Source: Catellatospora bangladeshensis (GTDB taxonomy: Bacteria > Actinomycetota > Actinomycetes > Mycobacteriales > Micromonosporaceae). From it: 64,000 nucleotides of DNA. This document shows, in pieces, positions 25,137-33,873 of the stretch. The stretch's first letter is position 1, and every line of letters starts with the position of its first letter. The position numbers and the translations under genes are program-made. The stretch is from the NCBI RefSeq assembly GCF_016862575.1, contig NZ_BONF01000046.1:36813-100812 (forward strand), in the 5' to 3' direction. The notes below the pieces were generated by a model that was not told the DNA's origin, ran no database searches, and worked only from the letters and a program-made list of their open reading frames with translations.

Positions 25137-27483
25137 CGGACACCTCCGAGGTCATCGCGCGCCGGAAGCCGGCCGTCCGCTCGGGGCCGTGCAGCCGCAC
25201 GGGCACGGTGTGCCGGATGTCCGCGCTGGACGCACCCAGGCGCAGTTCGAGGTCGCCCGGCTCGACGATGCGGCGGCCCTCTCGGCCGGTGTACGCGGCG
25301 AGGTCGGCGGGCACCGTGAACTCGACCCGTTTCGCCCGGCCGGGCTCCAGCGGCACGCGGGCGTACCCGATGAGCCGGATCACCGGCCGGGTCACCTGGG
25401 CCACCGGGTCGTGCAGGTAGAGCTGCACCACCTCGGTGCCGGGCCGGTCGCCCGCGTTGCGCACGGTGACCGCGACCCGCACCGAGCCGTCGGTCGAGCA
25501 GCTCAGCGGCTCGGCCGCGGTCTCGCCGGCCCAGTCGAAGCGGGTGTACGCCAGCCCGTGGCCGAACGGGAACAGCGGCGTCGGGTCGACGGTGCTCACC
25601 TCGGTGACGTGGCCGAGCGGCGGCGACAGGTAGGGCGCGGGCTGCCCGCCGGGGTGCCGCGGGACGCCCACCGGCAGCCGCCCGGACGGCTCGACGCGCC
25701 CGCCGAGCACCCCGGCCACGGCCGCCCCGCCCTCCTGGCCGGGGAAGAACGCCTGCACGATCGCGCCGAGCCGGTCCGCGAAGCCGCCGAGCGCGTACGG
25801 CCGCCCGCTGAGCAGCACCGCGACCACCGGTGTGCCGGTGTCGGCGACGGCGGCCAGCAGCTGCTCCTGCACCCCGGGCAGGCGCAGCTCGGCGACGTCG
25901 CAGCCCTCGCCGGAGGTGCCCTTGCCGAACAGCCCGGCCCGGTCGCCGAGCACCACCACGCACACGTCGGCGTCCCGGGCCAGCGCCACGGCCTCGGCGA
26001 ACCCGGTGGTGTCCGTGCCGTCCACGGTCGCGCCAAGGGCATGGCTGAGCTGCGCCTTCGGCAGCTCGGCCCGCAGCGACTCCAGCAGCGTCGGCGCGGC
26101 GACGCCCAGCGGCAGGCCGGGGTGGTGCAGGCCGACGTGGCGCGGGAACGTGTAGCAGCCGAACAGGCCCTCGGGGTCGTCGGCCAGCGGCCCGACCACG
26201 GCGATCGACGCGTCCGGCCGCAGCGGCAGCACCCCGTCGTTGGCCAGCAGCGTCACCGACTCCTCGGCGACCTGGCGGGCCAGCTCCCGGGCGGCGGGCG
26301 GGTCGAGGTCGACCGCCGTGTCCCGCGACGGCGTCCAGTCCGGGTCGAGCAGGCCCAGCTCGCACTTCTGCCGCAGCACCCGGCGCAGCGCGCGGTCGAC
26401 CAGCGCGGGCGAGACGGTCCCGGCGGCGAGCGCGTCGCGCAGCGGGCGGCCGAAGCAGCGCACGATGGGCAGCTCCACATCGACCCCGGCGGCCAGCGCC
26501 TGCCCGGCGGCGTCACCGTGATCGGCGGCGACGCCGTGCAGCGAGTGCAGGAAGGTGACCCCGAAGTAGTCGGCGACCACGGTGCCGTCGAAGCCCCAGG
26601 CGCCGCGCAGCAGGTCGGTGAGCAGGCGCCGGTCCGCCGCGGCGGGCACGCCGTCGATCTCGGCGTACGAGTGCATCACCGAGCGCGCGCCGCCGTCGCG
26701 TACCGCCAGCTCGAACGGGGGCAGCACCACATCGGACAGCTCGCGCGGGCCCATCGCGACGGGGCCGAAGTTGCGGCCCGCGCGGGAGGCGGCGTACCCG
26801 GCGAAGTGCTTGAGCGTGGCGATGATCCCGGCCGACTGGAGACCGCGCACGTACGCGGTGCCCACGGTCGCCACCAGGTACGGGTCCTCGCCGATGGTCT
26901 CCTCCGTGCGCCCCCAGCGGGGGTCGCGTGTCACGTCCAGCACCGGCGCGAGCCCCTGGTGCACGCCGACCGCGCGCATGCCCTGCCCGATCTGGGCGGC
27001 CATCCGCTCGATCAGGGCCGGGTCGAAGGTGGCGCCCCAGGCCAGCGCGGTCGGGAAGATCGTCGCGCCGTGCGTGGTGAACCCGGTCAGGCACTCCTCG
27101 TGCACCAGCGCCGGGATGCCGAAGCGCCCGGCCGAGACGATCTCCTGCTGCAGCTGGGCCAGCCGGGCCATGCCCTCGGCGGGGGTGACCGGCGCGGTGC
27201 CGAACGGCCGGGTGAGCTGGCCGAGGCCGTCGGCGACCAGCCGCCGCCAGTCGAAGCCGTCGTCGACCATGTCCTGCTGGAACGGCGCGACGTCCTCACC
27301 GGCCGCGCCCGCGCCGGGCCAGACGCTGTAGAGCTGCGCGATCTTCTCGGCGAGGGTGAGGCGGCGCATCAGGTCGTCGACCCGCTGCTCCACCGGCAGC
27401 GCCGGGTCGCGCCAGGGCTGGGGTCCGGGATCGCCGTCCTCGCTGACGGATCCGGTCGGGGTGGCGTCCTCGTGGATCGGCAT
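25123..27483 (-). CDS. Glycoside hydrolase family 3 (beta-glucosidase/xylosidase type)
   Basis: The 786-residue product has the GH3 TIM-barrel domain (about 40-350) with KHFAGY at 225-230, DPRWGRTEETIGEDPYL near 187-203 and the nucleophile Asp305 in TVVADYFG, then the alpha/beta sandwich domain (about 390-600, with EGCDVAELRLPG) and a C-terminal fibronectin-III-like domain (about 670-760). No signal peptide is visible, so it is probably cytoplasmic and cleaves oligosaccharides brought in by the divergent ABC importer. Beta-glucosidase or beta-xylosidase is likely; sequence alone does not decide. ATG 27483 is preceded by AGGCAGGG. Confidence 0.94.
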   Translation of the reverse strand: MPIHEDATPTGSVSEDGDPGPQPWRDPALPVEQRVDDLMRRLTLAEKIAQLYSVWPGAGAAGEDVAPFQQDMVDDGFDWRRLVADGLGQLTRPFGTAPVTPAEGMARLAQLQQEIVSAGRFGIPALVHEECLTGFTTHGATIFPTALAWGATFDPALIERMAAQIGQGMRAVGVHQGLAPVLDVTRDPRWGRTEETIGEDPYLVATVGTAYVRGLQSAGIIATLKHFAGYAASRAGRNFGPVAMGPRELSDVVLPPFELAVRDGGARSVMHSYAEIDGVPAAADRRLLTDLLRGAWGFDGTVVADYFGVTFLHSLHGVAADHGDAAGQALAAGVDVELPIVRCFGRPLRDALAAGTVSPALVDRALRRVLRQKCELGLLDPDWTPSRDTAVDLDPPAARELARQVAEESVTLLANDGVLPLRPDASIAVVGPLADDPEGLFGCYTFPRHVGLHHPGLPLGVAAPTLLESLRAELPKAQLSHALGATVDGTDTTGFAEAVALARDADVCVVVLGDRAGLFGKGTSGEGCDVAELRLPGVQEQLLAAVADTGTPVVAVLLSGRPYALGGFADRLGAIVQAFFPGQEGGAAVAGVLGGRVEPSGRLPVGVPRHPGGQPAPYLSPPLGHVTEVSTVDPTPLFPFGHGLAYTRFDWAGETAAEPLSCSTDGSVRVAVTVRNAGDRPGTEVVQLYLHDPVAQVTRPVIRLIGYARVPLEPGRAKRVEFTVPADLAAYTGREGRRIVEPGDLELRLGASSADIRHTVPVRLHGPERTAGFRRAMTSEVSVADV

Positions 27484-27635
27484 CGCCCTGCCTGTCTTCC
27501 GGTATTTTCCGGTACACGTTTCCGAGCCGCCGGCACGCCGGCCAACGCACCCTAACACCGCCTGCCCGCAATAAGACAAGGGTTGCGCGCGATTTCGTAG
27601 GGACGTCCGTCGTATTCGGAGACCCGGCCGCATTC

Positions 27636-27648
27636 CCGAAACTTTCGG
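27636..27648. promoter_or_regulatory. Perfect palindrome CCGAAACTTTCGG (operator candidate)
   Basis: A 13-base palindrome centred on C27642. CGAAA-N-TTTCG palindromes are known in actinobacteria upstream of polysaccharide-use genes, typically bound by LacI-family repressors; assignment here is by pattern. Confidence 0.6.
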
Positions 27649-27797
27649 AGTCCTGTGCCGGATCACGATGGTGCATCTATCTGCGGAGGCAGCTTTCCGC
27701 GCCACAGGAAAGCCGTGCTACCCACGTATACCAGGACCTGCGAGTCCGTGACCATCGACGAGTGCCGGTGTGCTTGATCGCGCACTGTCCGGGAGCG

Positions 27798-27808
27798 ACT
27801 TCGGAAGT
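27798..27808. promoter_or_regulatory. Palindrome ACTTCGGAAGT
   Basis: An 11-base perfect palindrome overlapping a degenerate reverse copy of the CCGAAACTTTCGG site (CCGAAACTTCCG on the minus strand). Confidence 0.45.
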
Positions 27809-27885
27809 TTCGGTGGAGTTGGCCCGCTATCGGGGGTTGACGGTCCGAGGGGCCGTCCCTACCGTCTCAAAGGACTTACGGAAGT

Positions 27886-27895
27886 GTTCCGGAAC
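27886..27895. promoter_or_regulatory. Palindrome GTTCCGGAAC near the permease start
   Basis: A 10-base palindrome flanked by CGGAAG and TTTCGG, ending 40 bases before the permease ATG. A repressor here would block the importer transcript. Confidence 0.45.
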
Positions 27896-27935
27896 TGTTT
27901 CGGACACTCGGCGTCATCATCGAGAGGATCGTCTG

Positions 27936-28898
27936 ATGACGGCTCACCATCCGGTGGCAGTAGAGGCCGCCGCCGCGCCGCGCCGCCGGATGCGCTGGCA
28001 CCAGCGGCTGCTGCGCGATCGCGTGCTCGTGCTGGTGGCGCTGCCCGGTGTGCTGTCGCTGCTGGTCTTCCACTACCTGCCCTGGCTGGGCAACGTCATC
28101 GCGTTCAAGGACTACCAGCCCTACATCGGCATCCTGGAGAGCCCGTGGGTGGGGCTGAACAACTTCCGGGTGATCTGGGAAGGCGACCCGGGCTTCCTCA
28201 ACGCCCTGTCCAACACCCTGATCATCACGCTGCTCCAGGTGCTGATCGTGTTCCCGGCGCCGATCGCGCTCGCGCTGCTGCTGGACAGCCTGATCTCGCA
28301 GCGGCTCAAGAAGGTCGTGCAGAGCATCCTCTACCTGCCGCACTTCCTGTCCTGGGTGATCGTGGTCGCGGTGTTCCAGCAGATGTTCGGCAACGCGGGC
28401 CTGCTCAACAGCTTCCTGCGCACGCACGACCTGGCGACCGTCTCCATCATCACCAACCCGGAGCTGTTCAAGCTGCTGGTGACCAGCCAGGTGCTGTGGA
28501 AGGACGCGGGCTGGGCCACCATCCTGTTCCTGGCCGCGCTGGCCCGCATCGACGTCGAGCTGTACGAGGCGTCGGCCGTCGACGGCGCGGGACGCTGGCG
28601 GCAGCTCTGGCACGTCACCCTGCCCGGCCTGCGCAGCCTCATCGTGCTGCTGCTCATCCTGCGCCTGGGCGACTCGCTGACCGTCGGCTTCGAACAGATC
28701 ATCCTCCAGGAACCGGCCGTCGGACGGCAGGTCAGCGAGGTGCTGGACACGTACGTCTTCAACCACGCCATCCTGGCCGCCGACTGGGGCCAGGGCGCCG
28801 CCGTGGGCCTGGTCAAGGGTCTGGTCGGGGTGCTGCTGGTGCTGGGCGCGAACCGGCTCGCGCACCGTCTCGGGGAGCGGGGGATCTACTCGCGATGA
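27936..28898 (+). CDS. ABC sugar transporter permease (CUT1, LplB-like)
   Basis: The 320-residue product has six membrane helices and the EAA loop EASAVDGAGRWRQLWHVTLPGL near residues 210-231, the contact site for the ATPase. It resembles LplB-type permeases that work with large lipoprotein binding proteins for oligosaccharides. Start ATG 27936 has GAGAGG 8-9 bases upstream. The stop overlaps the next permease start (ATGA). No ATPase gene is present, as is common for actinobacterial CUT1 systems that share a general ATPase such as MsiK encoded elsewhere. Confidence 0.94.
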   Translation: MTAHHPVAVEAAAAPRRRMRWHQRLLRDRVLVLVALPGVLSLLVFHYLPWLGNVIAFKDYQPYIGILESPWVGLNNFRVIWEGDPGFLNALSNTLIITLLQVLIVFPAPIALALLLDSLISQRLKKVVQSILYLPHFLSWVIVVAVFQQMFGNAGLLNSFLRTHDLATVSIITNPELFKLLVTSQVLWKDAGWATILFLAALARIDVELYEASAVDGAGRWRQLWHVTLPGLRSLIVLLLILRLGDSLTVGFEQIILQEPAVGRQVSEVLDTYVFNHAILAADWGQGAAVGLVKGLVGVLLVLGANRLAHRLGERGIYSR

Positions 28899-29788
28899 GC
28901 AGGCAGTCGATGATCACCGCCATGGGCCGGCCGTCGCCGCTCGCCCGCGCCGCGAAGGGGCTCGTGCTGGCGCTGTGCTGCGCCGCGGTGGTGGTGCCGT
29001 TCGTCGGCATCGTCTCCACCAGCCTGGCCACCCGCGAGGAGGTGACCCGCTCCGGCGGCTTCGTGCTGCTCCCCGGCGAGATCAGCTTCGCCGCGTACGA
29101 GGCGATCCTGAGCGGCGGCGTGGTCACCCGGGCCACGCTGGTCAGCCTGTTCGTCACGGCCGCCGGCACGGCGCTGAGCCTGGTCGCCACCACGCTGCTG
29201 GCATACGGGCTGAGCCGGCCCGGCTCGTTCGCGCACCGGCCGCTGCTGCTGACCGTGCTCTTCGCCATCCTGTTCGGACCCGGCCTGATCCCGAGCTACC
29301 TCGTGGTCAAGAGCCTGGGCCTGGTCGACACCTACTGGGCGCTGCTGCTCCCTCCGATGATCAACGCGTTCAACGTCATCATCCTGCGCGCCTTCTTCCA
29401 GGAGCTGCCGCCGGAGGTGCTGGAGAGCGCCCGTATCGACGGCGCGGGCGACCTCGCCATCCTGTGGCGCATCGTGCTGCCGCTGAGCAAGGCGGCGCTG
29501 GCGGTGATCGGCCTGTTCTACGGCGTCGGGTACTGGAACGCGTTCTTCGGGGCGCTGCTCTACCTCAACGACTCCGGCATGTGGCCGCTGCAGCTGGTGC
29601 TGCGCACCTACGTGGTCAACCAGACGCAGCTCGGCATCGACCAGCTCGGCGGGGGCGCGGCGCTGCCGCCCCAGGAGGCCGTCCAGATGGCGATCCTCGT
29701 GCTCTCCATCGTCCCGATCCTGCTGGTCTACCCCTTCGTCCAGCGGCACTTCAGCAAGGGCGTGCTCATCGGCGCCGTCAAGGGTTAA
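28895..29788 (+). CDS. ABC sugar transporter permease (CUT1, YtcP-like)
   Basis: The 297-residue product is the second inner-membrane subunit, with six helices and the EAA loop ESARIDGAGDLAILWRIVLPLS near 175-195. LFGPGLIPSYLVVKSLGLVD near 120 is typical of YtcP-type subunits. Its ATG overlaps the stop of the first permease by four bases, so the two are translationally coupled. It pairs with the previous permease and the following binding protein. Confidence 0.94.
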   Translation: MSRQSMITAMGRPSPLARAAKGLVLALCCAAVVVPFVGIVSTSLATREEVTRSGGFVLLPGEISFAAYEAILSGGVVTRATLVSLFVTAAGTALSLVATTLLAYGLSRPGSFAHRPLLLTVLFAILFGPGLIPSYLVVKSLGLVDTYWALLLPPMINAFNVIILRAFFQELPPEVLESARIDGAGDLAILWRIVLPLSKAALAVIGLFYGVGYWNAFFGALLYLNDSGMWPLQLVLRTYVVNQTQLGIDQLGGGAALPPQEAVQMAILVLSIVPILLVYPFVQRHFSKGVLIGAVKG

Positions 29789-29808
29789 CCGTCCCTGAGG
29801 AGTCAGGC

Positions 29809-31464
29809 ATGACATCACCGCGTCCCATCGGGCGCCGGAGGTTCCTCTCCGGCGCCGTCACCGCGGCGGCCGCCACCGCCGCCGGCCCCGCCCTGCTGGC
29901 GGGCTGCACCAGCGAGACCGCCGCACCGAACACGGGCGCGAACAACGCGAACGTCACGCTGCCCGCGTACAAGCCGTTCGCCGGGGTCACGCCCGATTTC
30001 CCCGGCAACGCCGACGGGCTGCTCGACGCGTTCAGCGGCTACCCGGCCAACCCGGTCAAGGTGTTCTCGGCCCCGCCCGGCAAGGGCGGTGACGTGTCGG
30101 CGTTCGTGCTGACCGGCTCGCCGGTGCCGCCCGCGGCCGACCAGAACCCGTTCTGGCAGGAGCTGAACAAGCGGCTCGGGGTCAACCTGAAGCTCACCAT
30201 CACGCCGAGCGCCGACCACGCCACCAAGTTCGCCGCCCTGGTCGCGGGCGACGACCTGCCCGACTTCATCGTGCCGGCCATGTTCACCCCGGCCGGGCAG
30301 GGCGCGGGCATCGGCAACCTGCCCGCCTGGCTGGCGGCCAAGTGCCAGGACCTCACGGAGTTCCTGTCCGGCGATGCCGTGCTGGAGTATCCGCACCTGG
30401 CGAACCTGCCCACGGCGGCGTGGCGGCAGTGCGTGTACAACGGCGGCATCTACGGCCTGCCCGTGCCGCGCGGCGTCGGCGGCACCCTGCTGTTCCGCCG
30501 CGACGACCTGTTCGCACAGCTCAAGGCCAATCCGGACCCGGCCTCGTTCGCCGAGTTCAAGGAGGTCTGCAAGCAGGTCACCGACGCCCGCGCCAGCCGC
30601 TGGGCGGCGACCGAGGGCGGCCTGATGTTCTTCGTGCAGCAGATGCTCGGGGTGCCCAACCGCTGGCGGTACGAGGGCGGCAAGCTGACCCACGCCTGCG
30701 AGACCGAGGAGTTCCGCCGCGCGCTGGGCGAGGTCGTGCAGCTGGTCAAGGACGGTTACGCGCACCCGGACAGCGCCATCGCCAACGCCCCGGTCAAGAA
30801 GTGGTTCAACGCCGGCAACATCGTGCTCAACCCGGACCGCTACACGGCCTGGCCGCAGTACTACGCCGACAACGTGGCCGGGCCCGGCTTCAAGATCAGC
30901 GGTATGCGCCCGCCGAAGTTCGACGGGGGCGGGTTCGCCGGCACCTGGCAGTCCGACCCGACCAACAACTTCACCGCGTTCAAGAAGGCCGACAAGGGCC
31001 GGATCAAGGACCTGCTGGTCATCGCGAACTGGCTGGCCACGCCGTTCGGCACGGACGAGTGGCTGTTCCGGCGGTTCGGCATGGCGGGGCAGCACTACGC
31101 CATGAGCAACGGCGGGCCGGTGCAGACGCAGGCGGGGGTCACCCAGACGGTGCTGGGCATCCGGTACATCGTGGACGCGCCCGACGCGATCTTCGTGCCG
31201 GGCGACGCCGAGGCGACGCGCGCGTCGTACGAGTACCAGAAGTCGATCATCCCGAGTTCGGTGAAGGACCCGACGCTGGGCTACTTCTCCGACGCGTGGT
31301 CGCGCAAGCGCCCCGCGCTGGACAATGTGATCAACACGTACCAGGGGGACGTCCTGGCCGGGCGCAAGCCGCTGTCGGCCTGGGACGACGCGGTCAAGGA
31401 GTGGCGCGCGGCCGGCGGCGACGAGGTGCGCGGCCAGTACGAGGAGCAGCTCGGCAAGGCCTGA
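29809..31464 (+). CDS. ABC transporter lipoprotein substrate-binding protein
   Basis: The 551-residue product has a twin-arginine type signal (GRRRFLSGAVTAAAATAAG) ending in a lipobox LLAGC near residue 32, so it is exported folded and lipid-anchored. Its length and blocks (PADQNPFWQELNKRLGVNLKLTITPSAD region, MFFVQQMLGVPNRW, NWLATPFGTDEW) fit the large LipO/AlgQ-like class of oligosaccharide-binding proteins. GAGGAG lies about 8 bases before the ATG. It is 20 bases downstream of the permease pair, and is probably the substrate-recognition part of this importer. Confidence 0.93.
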   Translation: MTSPRPIGRRRFLSGAVTAAAATAAGPALLAGCTSETAAPNTGANNANVTLPAYKPFAGVTPDFPGNADGLLDAFSGYPANPVKVFSAPPGKGGDVSAFVLTGSPVPPAADQNPFWQELNKRLGVNLKLTITPSADHATKFAALVAGDDLPDFIVPAMFTPAGQGAGIGNLPAWLAAKCQDLTEFLSGDAVLEYPHLANLPTAAWRQCVYNGGIYGLPVPRGVGGTLLFRRDDLFAQLKANPDPASFAEFKEVCKQVTDARASRWAATEGGLMFFVQQMLGVPNRWRYEGGKLTHACETEEFRRALGEVVQLVKDGYAHPDSAIANAPVKKWFNAGNIVLNPDRYTAWPQYYADNVAGPGFKISGMRPPKFDGGGFAGTWQSDPTNNFTAFKKADKGRIKDLLVIANWLATPFGTDEWLFRRFGMAGQHYAMSNGGPVQTQAGVTQTVLGIRYIVDAPDAIFVPGDAEATRASYEYQKSIIPSSVKDPTLGYFSDAWSRKRPALDNVINTYQGDVLAGRKPLSAWDDAVKEWRAAGGDEVRGQYEEQLGKA

Positions 31465-31528
31465 GCACCCGGTGCGGGCGCTCCGGCCTACCCCCGGAGC
31501 GCCCGCCTTCTCTTGGAGAGGGACGGAC

Positions 31529-32287
31529 ATGGACTGGTTCCCCGGCGCCACCGCCGTTTCCGCGCTGCGGGTGTACGGCTGGCCCGCCGCCGACGGCCGC
31601 CGCGGCGGCTCCCCGCACCTGCACACCGCCTCCGCCGAGGGTTACGTGGTGACCGCGGGCACCGGCGCCCTGGAGACGCTGAGCGGCGACGGGTACGCCG
31701 AGCACCCGCTCGCGCCGGGCACGGTGCTGTGGTTCACCCCCGGCACGGTGCACCGCCTGGTCACCGACGGCGACCTGGAGCTGCTGGTGGTGATGCAGAA
31801 CGCGGGCCTGCCCGAGGCGGGCGACGCGGTGCTCACGTTCCCGCCCGAGGTGCTCGCCGATCCGGCGGCGTACGCGGCCGCCGCCTCGCTCGCCCCACCC
31901 GCCGAGATCGAGGCCGGCCCGCAGTCCGGGGCGGACCTGGACCTGGCCGCCCGGCGCCGCCGCGACCTGGCCCTGGAGGGCTACCTGCGGCTGCGCGAGG
32001 ACGTGCTGGCCCGGGGCCCGGCAGCGCTCGCGCCGCTGCATCAGGCCGCGGCGGCACTGGTCCGCGAGCGCGCCCCCGGCTGGGCCGGCCTGTGGCGGGA
32101 GCGGGCCCTGGCGCAGGCCGAGCGCACCGGCGAGCAGCTGCGCGAGCTGGCTGCCGGGCGCGCCGGGCACCTGGCCGAGGCGGCCGTGCACCACGCCGTG
32201 CCCACCCCGCCGCCGCGCCGCCACGGCATGTGCGGACACCTGCAGACCTGGGACTTCACCGGCGGATCCGGCGCCCCGCGGAACTGA
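31529..32287 (+). CDS. Cupin-domain protein of the sugar locus
   Basis: The 252-residue product has an N-terminal cupin barrel (about 1-115): GGSPHLHTASAEGYVVTAGTG with the metal-type His pair, then PGTVLWFTPGTVHRLVTDGDLELLVVMQNAG. The C-terminal half is Ala/Arg-rich helix ending in HGMCGHLQTWDF. It could be a sugar-binding, isomerase-like or regulatory protein. It follows the binding-protein gene by 64 bases with its own GGAGAGGG ribosome binding site and is likely the last gene of the importer operon. Confidence 0.85.
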   Translation: MDWFPGATAVSALRVYGWPAADGRRGGSPHLHTASAEGYVVTAGTGALETLSGDGYAEHPLAPGTVLWFTPGTVHRLVTDGDLELLVVMQNAGLPEAGDAVLTFPPEVLADPAAYAAAASLAPPAEIEAGPQSGADLDLAARRRRDLALEGYLRLREDVLARGPAALAPLHQAAAALVRERAPGWAGLWRERALAQAERTGEQLRELAAGRAGHLAEAAVHHAVPTPPPRRHGMCGHLQTWDFTGGSGAPRN

Positions 32288-32388
32288 CGCGTTTCCGACA
32301 GCGTCCGTTCACTGATCGATTTCTGTGGCGCATGGGTGGCTACCTATGCTGACCGCTGATTCGGCAGGCGCGGAAGGGGCCCCGCTCG

Positions 32389-33873
32389 ATGGTTCGATCC
32401 GCGCTGCTCACCGCACCGGCGAGCCCCGCGCCTGAGCAGCCGCCGCCCGCACGGGCCGGGTGGCGCGGGCACCTGCCGGTCATCGTCCTGCTCGGACTCG
32501 GGGTGCTGGTGCGGGCCGCCGCCTGCGTGGCATACCGGCCCGCGTTCTGGTTCCAGGGCGACAGCGGGACCTACCTGGCCCGCGCGATCGACCTGGACCC
32601 GGCCGCCGCCGCCGAGAAGGCCAACAGCATCGGGTACGCCGTCTTCCTCGCCCTGCTGCGGTGGACCGATTCGACCGTCGTGGTCGTGCTCGGGCAGCAC
32701 CTGCTCGGGCTCGGGATCGCCGTGCCGGCGTACGCCCTGCTGCGGCGGCGCGGGGTGCCCTCCTGGCTGTCCGCGCTGGGCGTCGCGCCGCTGGTGCTGG
32801 ACGCCCGGCTGCTGGTGCTGGAGCACTACATCCTGTCGGACGCGCTGTTCCTGGCGCTGACCGTGGGCGCGGTGGCGCTGCTGCTGTGGCGGGAGCGGCC
32901 CGGCCCGGTCGCCGTCGCGGGCGCGGGCCTGCTGCTCGGCGCGTCGGTGCTGGTGCGCACGGCCGGGATCGCCGCCGTCGCGGCCTGCCTGGTGTTCCTC
33001 GCGGTGCGCCGGATCGGCTGGGCGCGCGCCGCCGCCTGGGCCGTGGGCGCGGTGCTGCCGCTGGTCGCGTACGCGGCCTGGTCGGTGCCCGCCACCGGCT
33101 CGTTCGCGCTGAGCAACGCCGGGGACCGCTACCTCTACTCGCGCACCGCGGGCATCGCCGACTGCGGCCGGCTCGCCCTCACCGCGCCGCAGCGCGAGCT
33201 GTGCCCGGCGCAGCCGCTCGGCGCCCGGCCGGAACGCGGCGACTGGTACCTGTGGAACGACCCGAACCTGCTGCGGCGCGGCCCGGAGCAGGACGAGCTG
33301 ATCGGGAGCTTCGCCCGCGCCGTGATCACGCAGCAGCCGGGCGACTACGCGGCGCTGGTCGCCCGGGACACCGCCCGCTTCCTCGGGCCGGGCCGCCCGG
33401 TCGACGCGGCGACCCGGTGCCTGTTCGGCTGGTGGGACTTCCCGGCCACGCTGCCGGACACGGCACGCAACACCGCCCGCTGCAAGCCGCTGCTGGCCGC
33501 CGGGACCTTCGCGCCCGAGCCGGTGAACCCGGTGCGCGACGAGCACACCGGGCTGCGGTCCGCGCTGGCCTGGTACTCCCGTCACATCACGGTGCCGCCG
33601 CTGGTCGTGGGGCTCTGCCTGCTGCTGTGCCTGGCCGCGCCGCTGCGTCCGCGCGGCGCCCCGGCCCGCTGGGACGCCGCGTTGCCCGCCGCGATCGGCC
33701 TCGGCCTGATCGTGCTCTCGATGGCCACCTCGATGTACGAGATCCGCTACGGCCTCACCTCGATCGCCCTGCTGGGCGTGGGCGGCGCGCTCGCCGCCCA
33801 CCAGCTCGCGGCCGCGGTCCGCGCCGCCCGTGCCACCCCTCCCCTGCCGGCCTCCGGAACGGACGACCGATGA
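32389..33873 (+). CDS. Multi-pass GT-C-like membrane glycosyltransferase
   Basis: The 494-residue product has about ten membrane helices. An early extracytoplasmic loop has FWFQGDSGTYLARAID, with the Asp typical of lipid-phosphate-sugar-using GT-C enzymes (ArnT/PMT-like), and a large loop at about 245-385 contains several Cys. It would transfer a sugar from a polyprenyl phosphate donor outside the membrane. Its stop overlaps the next gene's start (ATGA); that gene encodes a GT2 enzyme of the dolichyl-phosphate-mannose synthase type, which could make the donor. GGAAGGGG precedes the ATG. Confidence 0.8.
   Translation: MVRSALLTAPASPAPEQPPPARAGWRGHLPVIVLLGLGVLVRAAACVAYRPAFWFQGDSGTYLARAIDLDPAAAAEKANSIGYAVFLALLRWTDSTVVVVLGQHLLGLGIAVPAYALLRRRGVPSWLSALGVAPLVLDARLLVLEHYILSDALFLALTVGAVALLLWRERPGPVAVAGAGLLLGASVLVRTAGIAAVAACLVFLAVRRIGWARAAAWAVGAVLPLVAYAAWSVPATGSFALSNAGDRYLYSRTAGIADCGRLALTAPQRELCPAQPLGARPERGDWYLWNDPNLLRRGPEQDELIGSFARAVITQQPGDYAALVARDTARFLGPGRPVDAATRCLFGWWDFPATLPDTARNTARCKPLLAAGTFAPEPVNPVRDEHTGLRSALAWYSRHITVPPLVVGLCLLLCLAAPLRPRGAPARWDAALPAAIGLGLIVLSMATSMYEIRYGLTSIALLGVGGALAAHQLAAAVRAARATPPLPASGTDDR

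Larger units (their letters stand above)
27484..27935. promoter_or_regulatory. 452-bp divergent control region of the sugar locus
   Basis: No convincing gene lies here; the in-frame extension of the permease ORF into it lacks coding character and a ribosome binding site. The region is less GC-rich than its surroundings and full of CGGAA/TTCCG boxes: two direct TTCCGGTA repeats and TTTCCG near 27497-27525, a perfect CCGAAACTTTCGG, ACTTCGGAAGT, and a cluster GGAAGTGTTCCGGAAC just before the permease gene. This is what a shared operator region for a LacI- or ROK-type repressor would look like. No regulator gene is in the locus. Confidence 0.65.

Noticed and set aside
27762..27935. N-terminal extension of the first permease to an ATG at 27762
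   Set aside because: The extension would cover the operator region, lacks a ribosome binding site and does not resemble permease N-termini; ATG 27936 with GAGAGG fits better.
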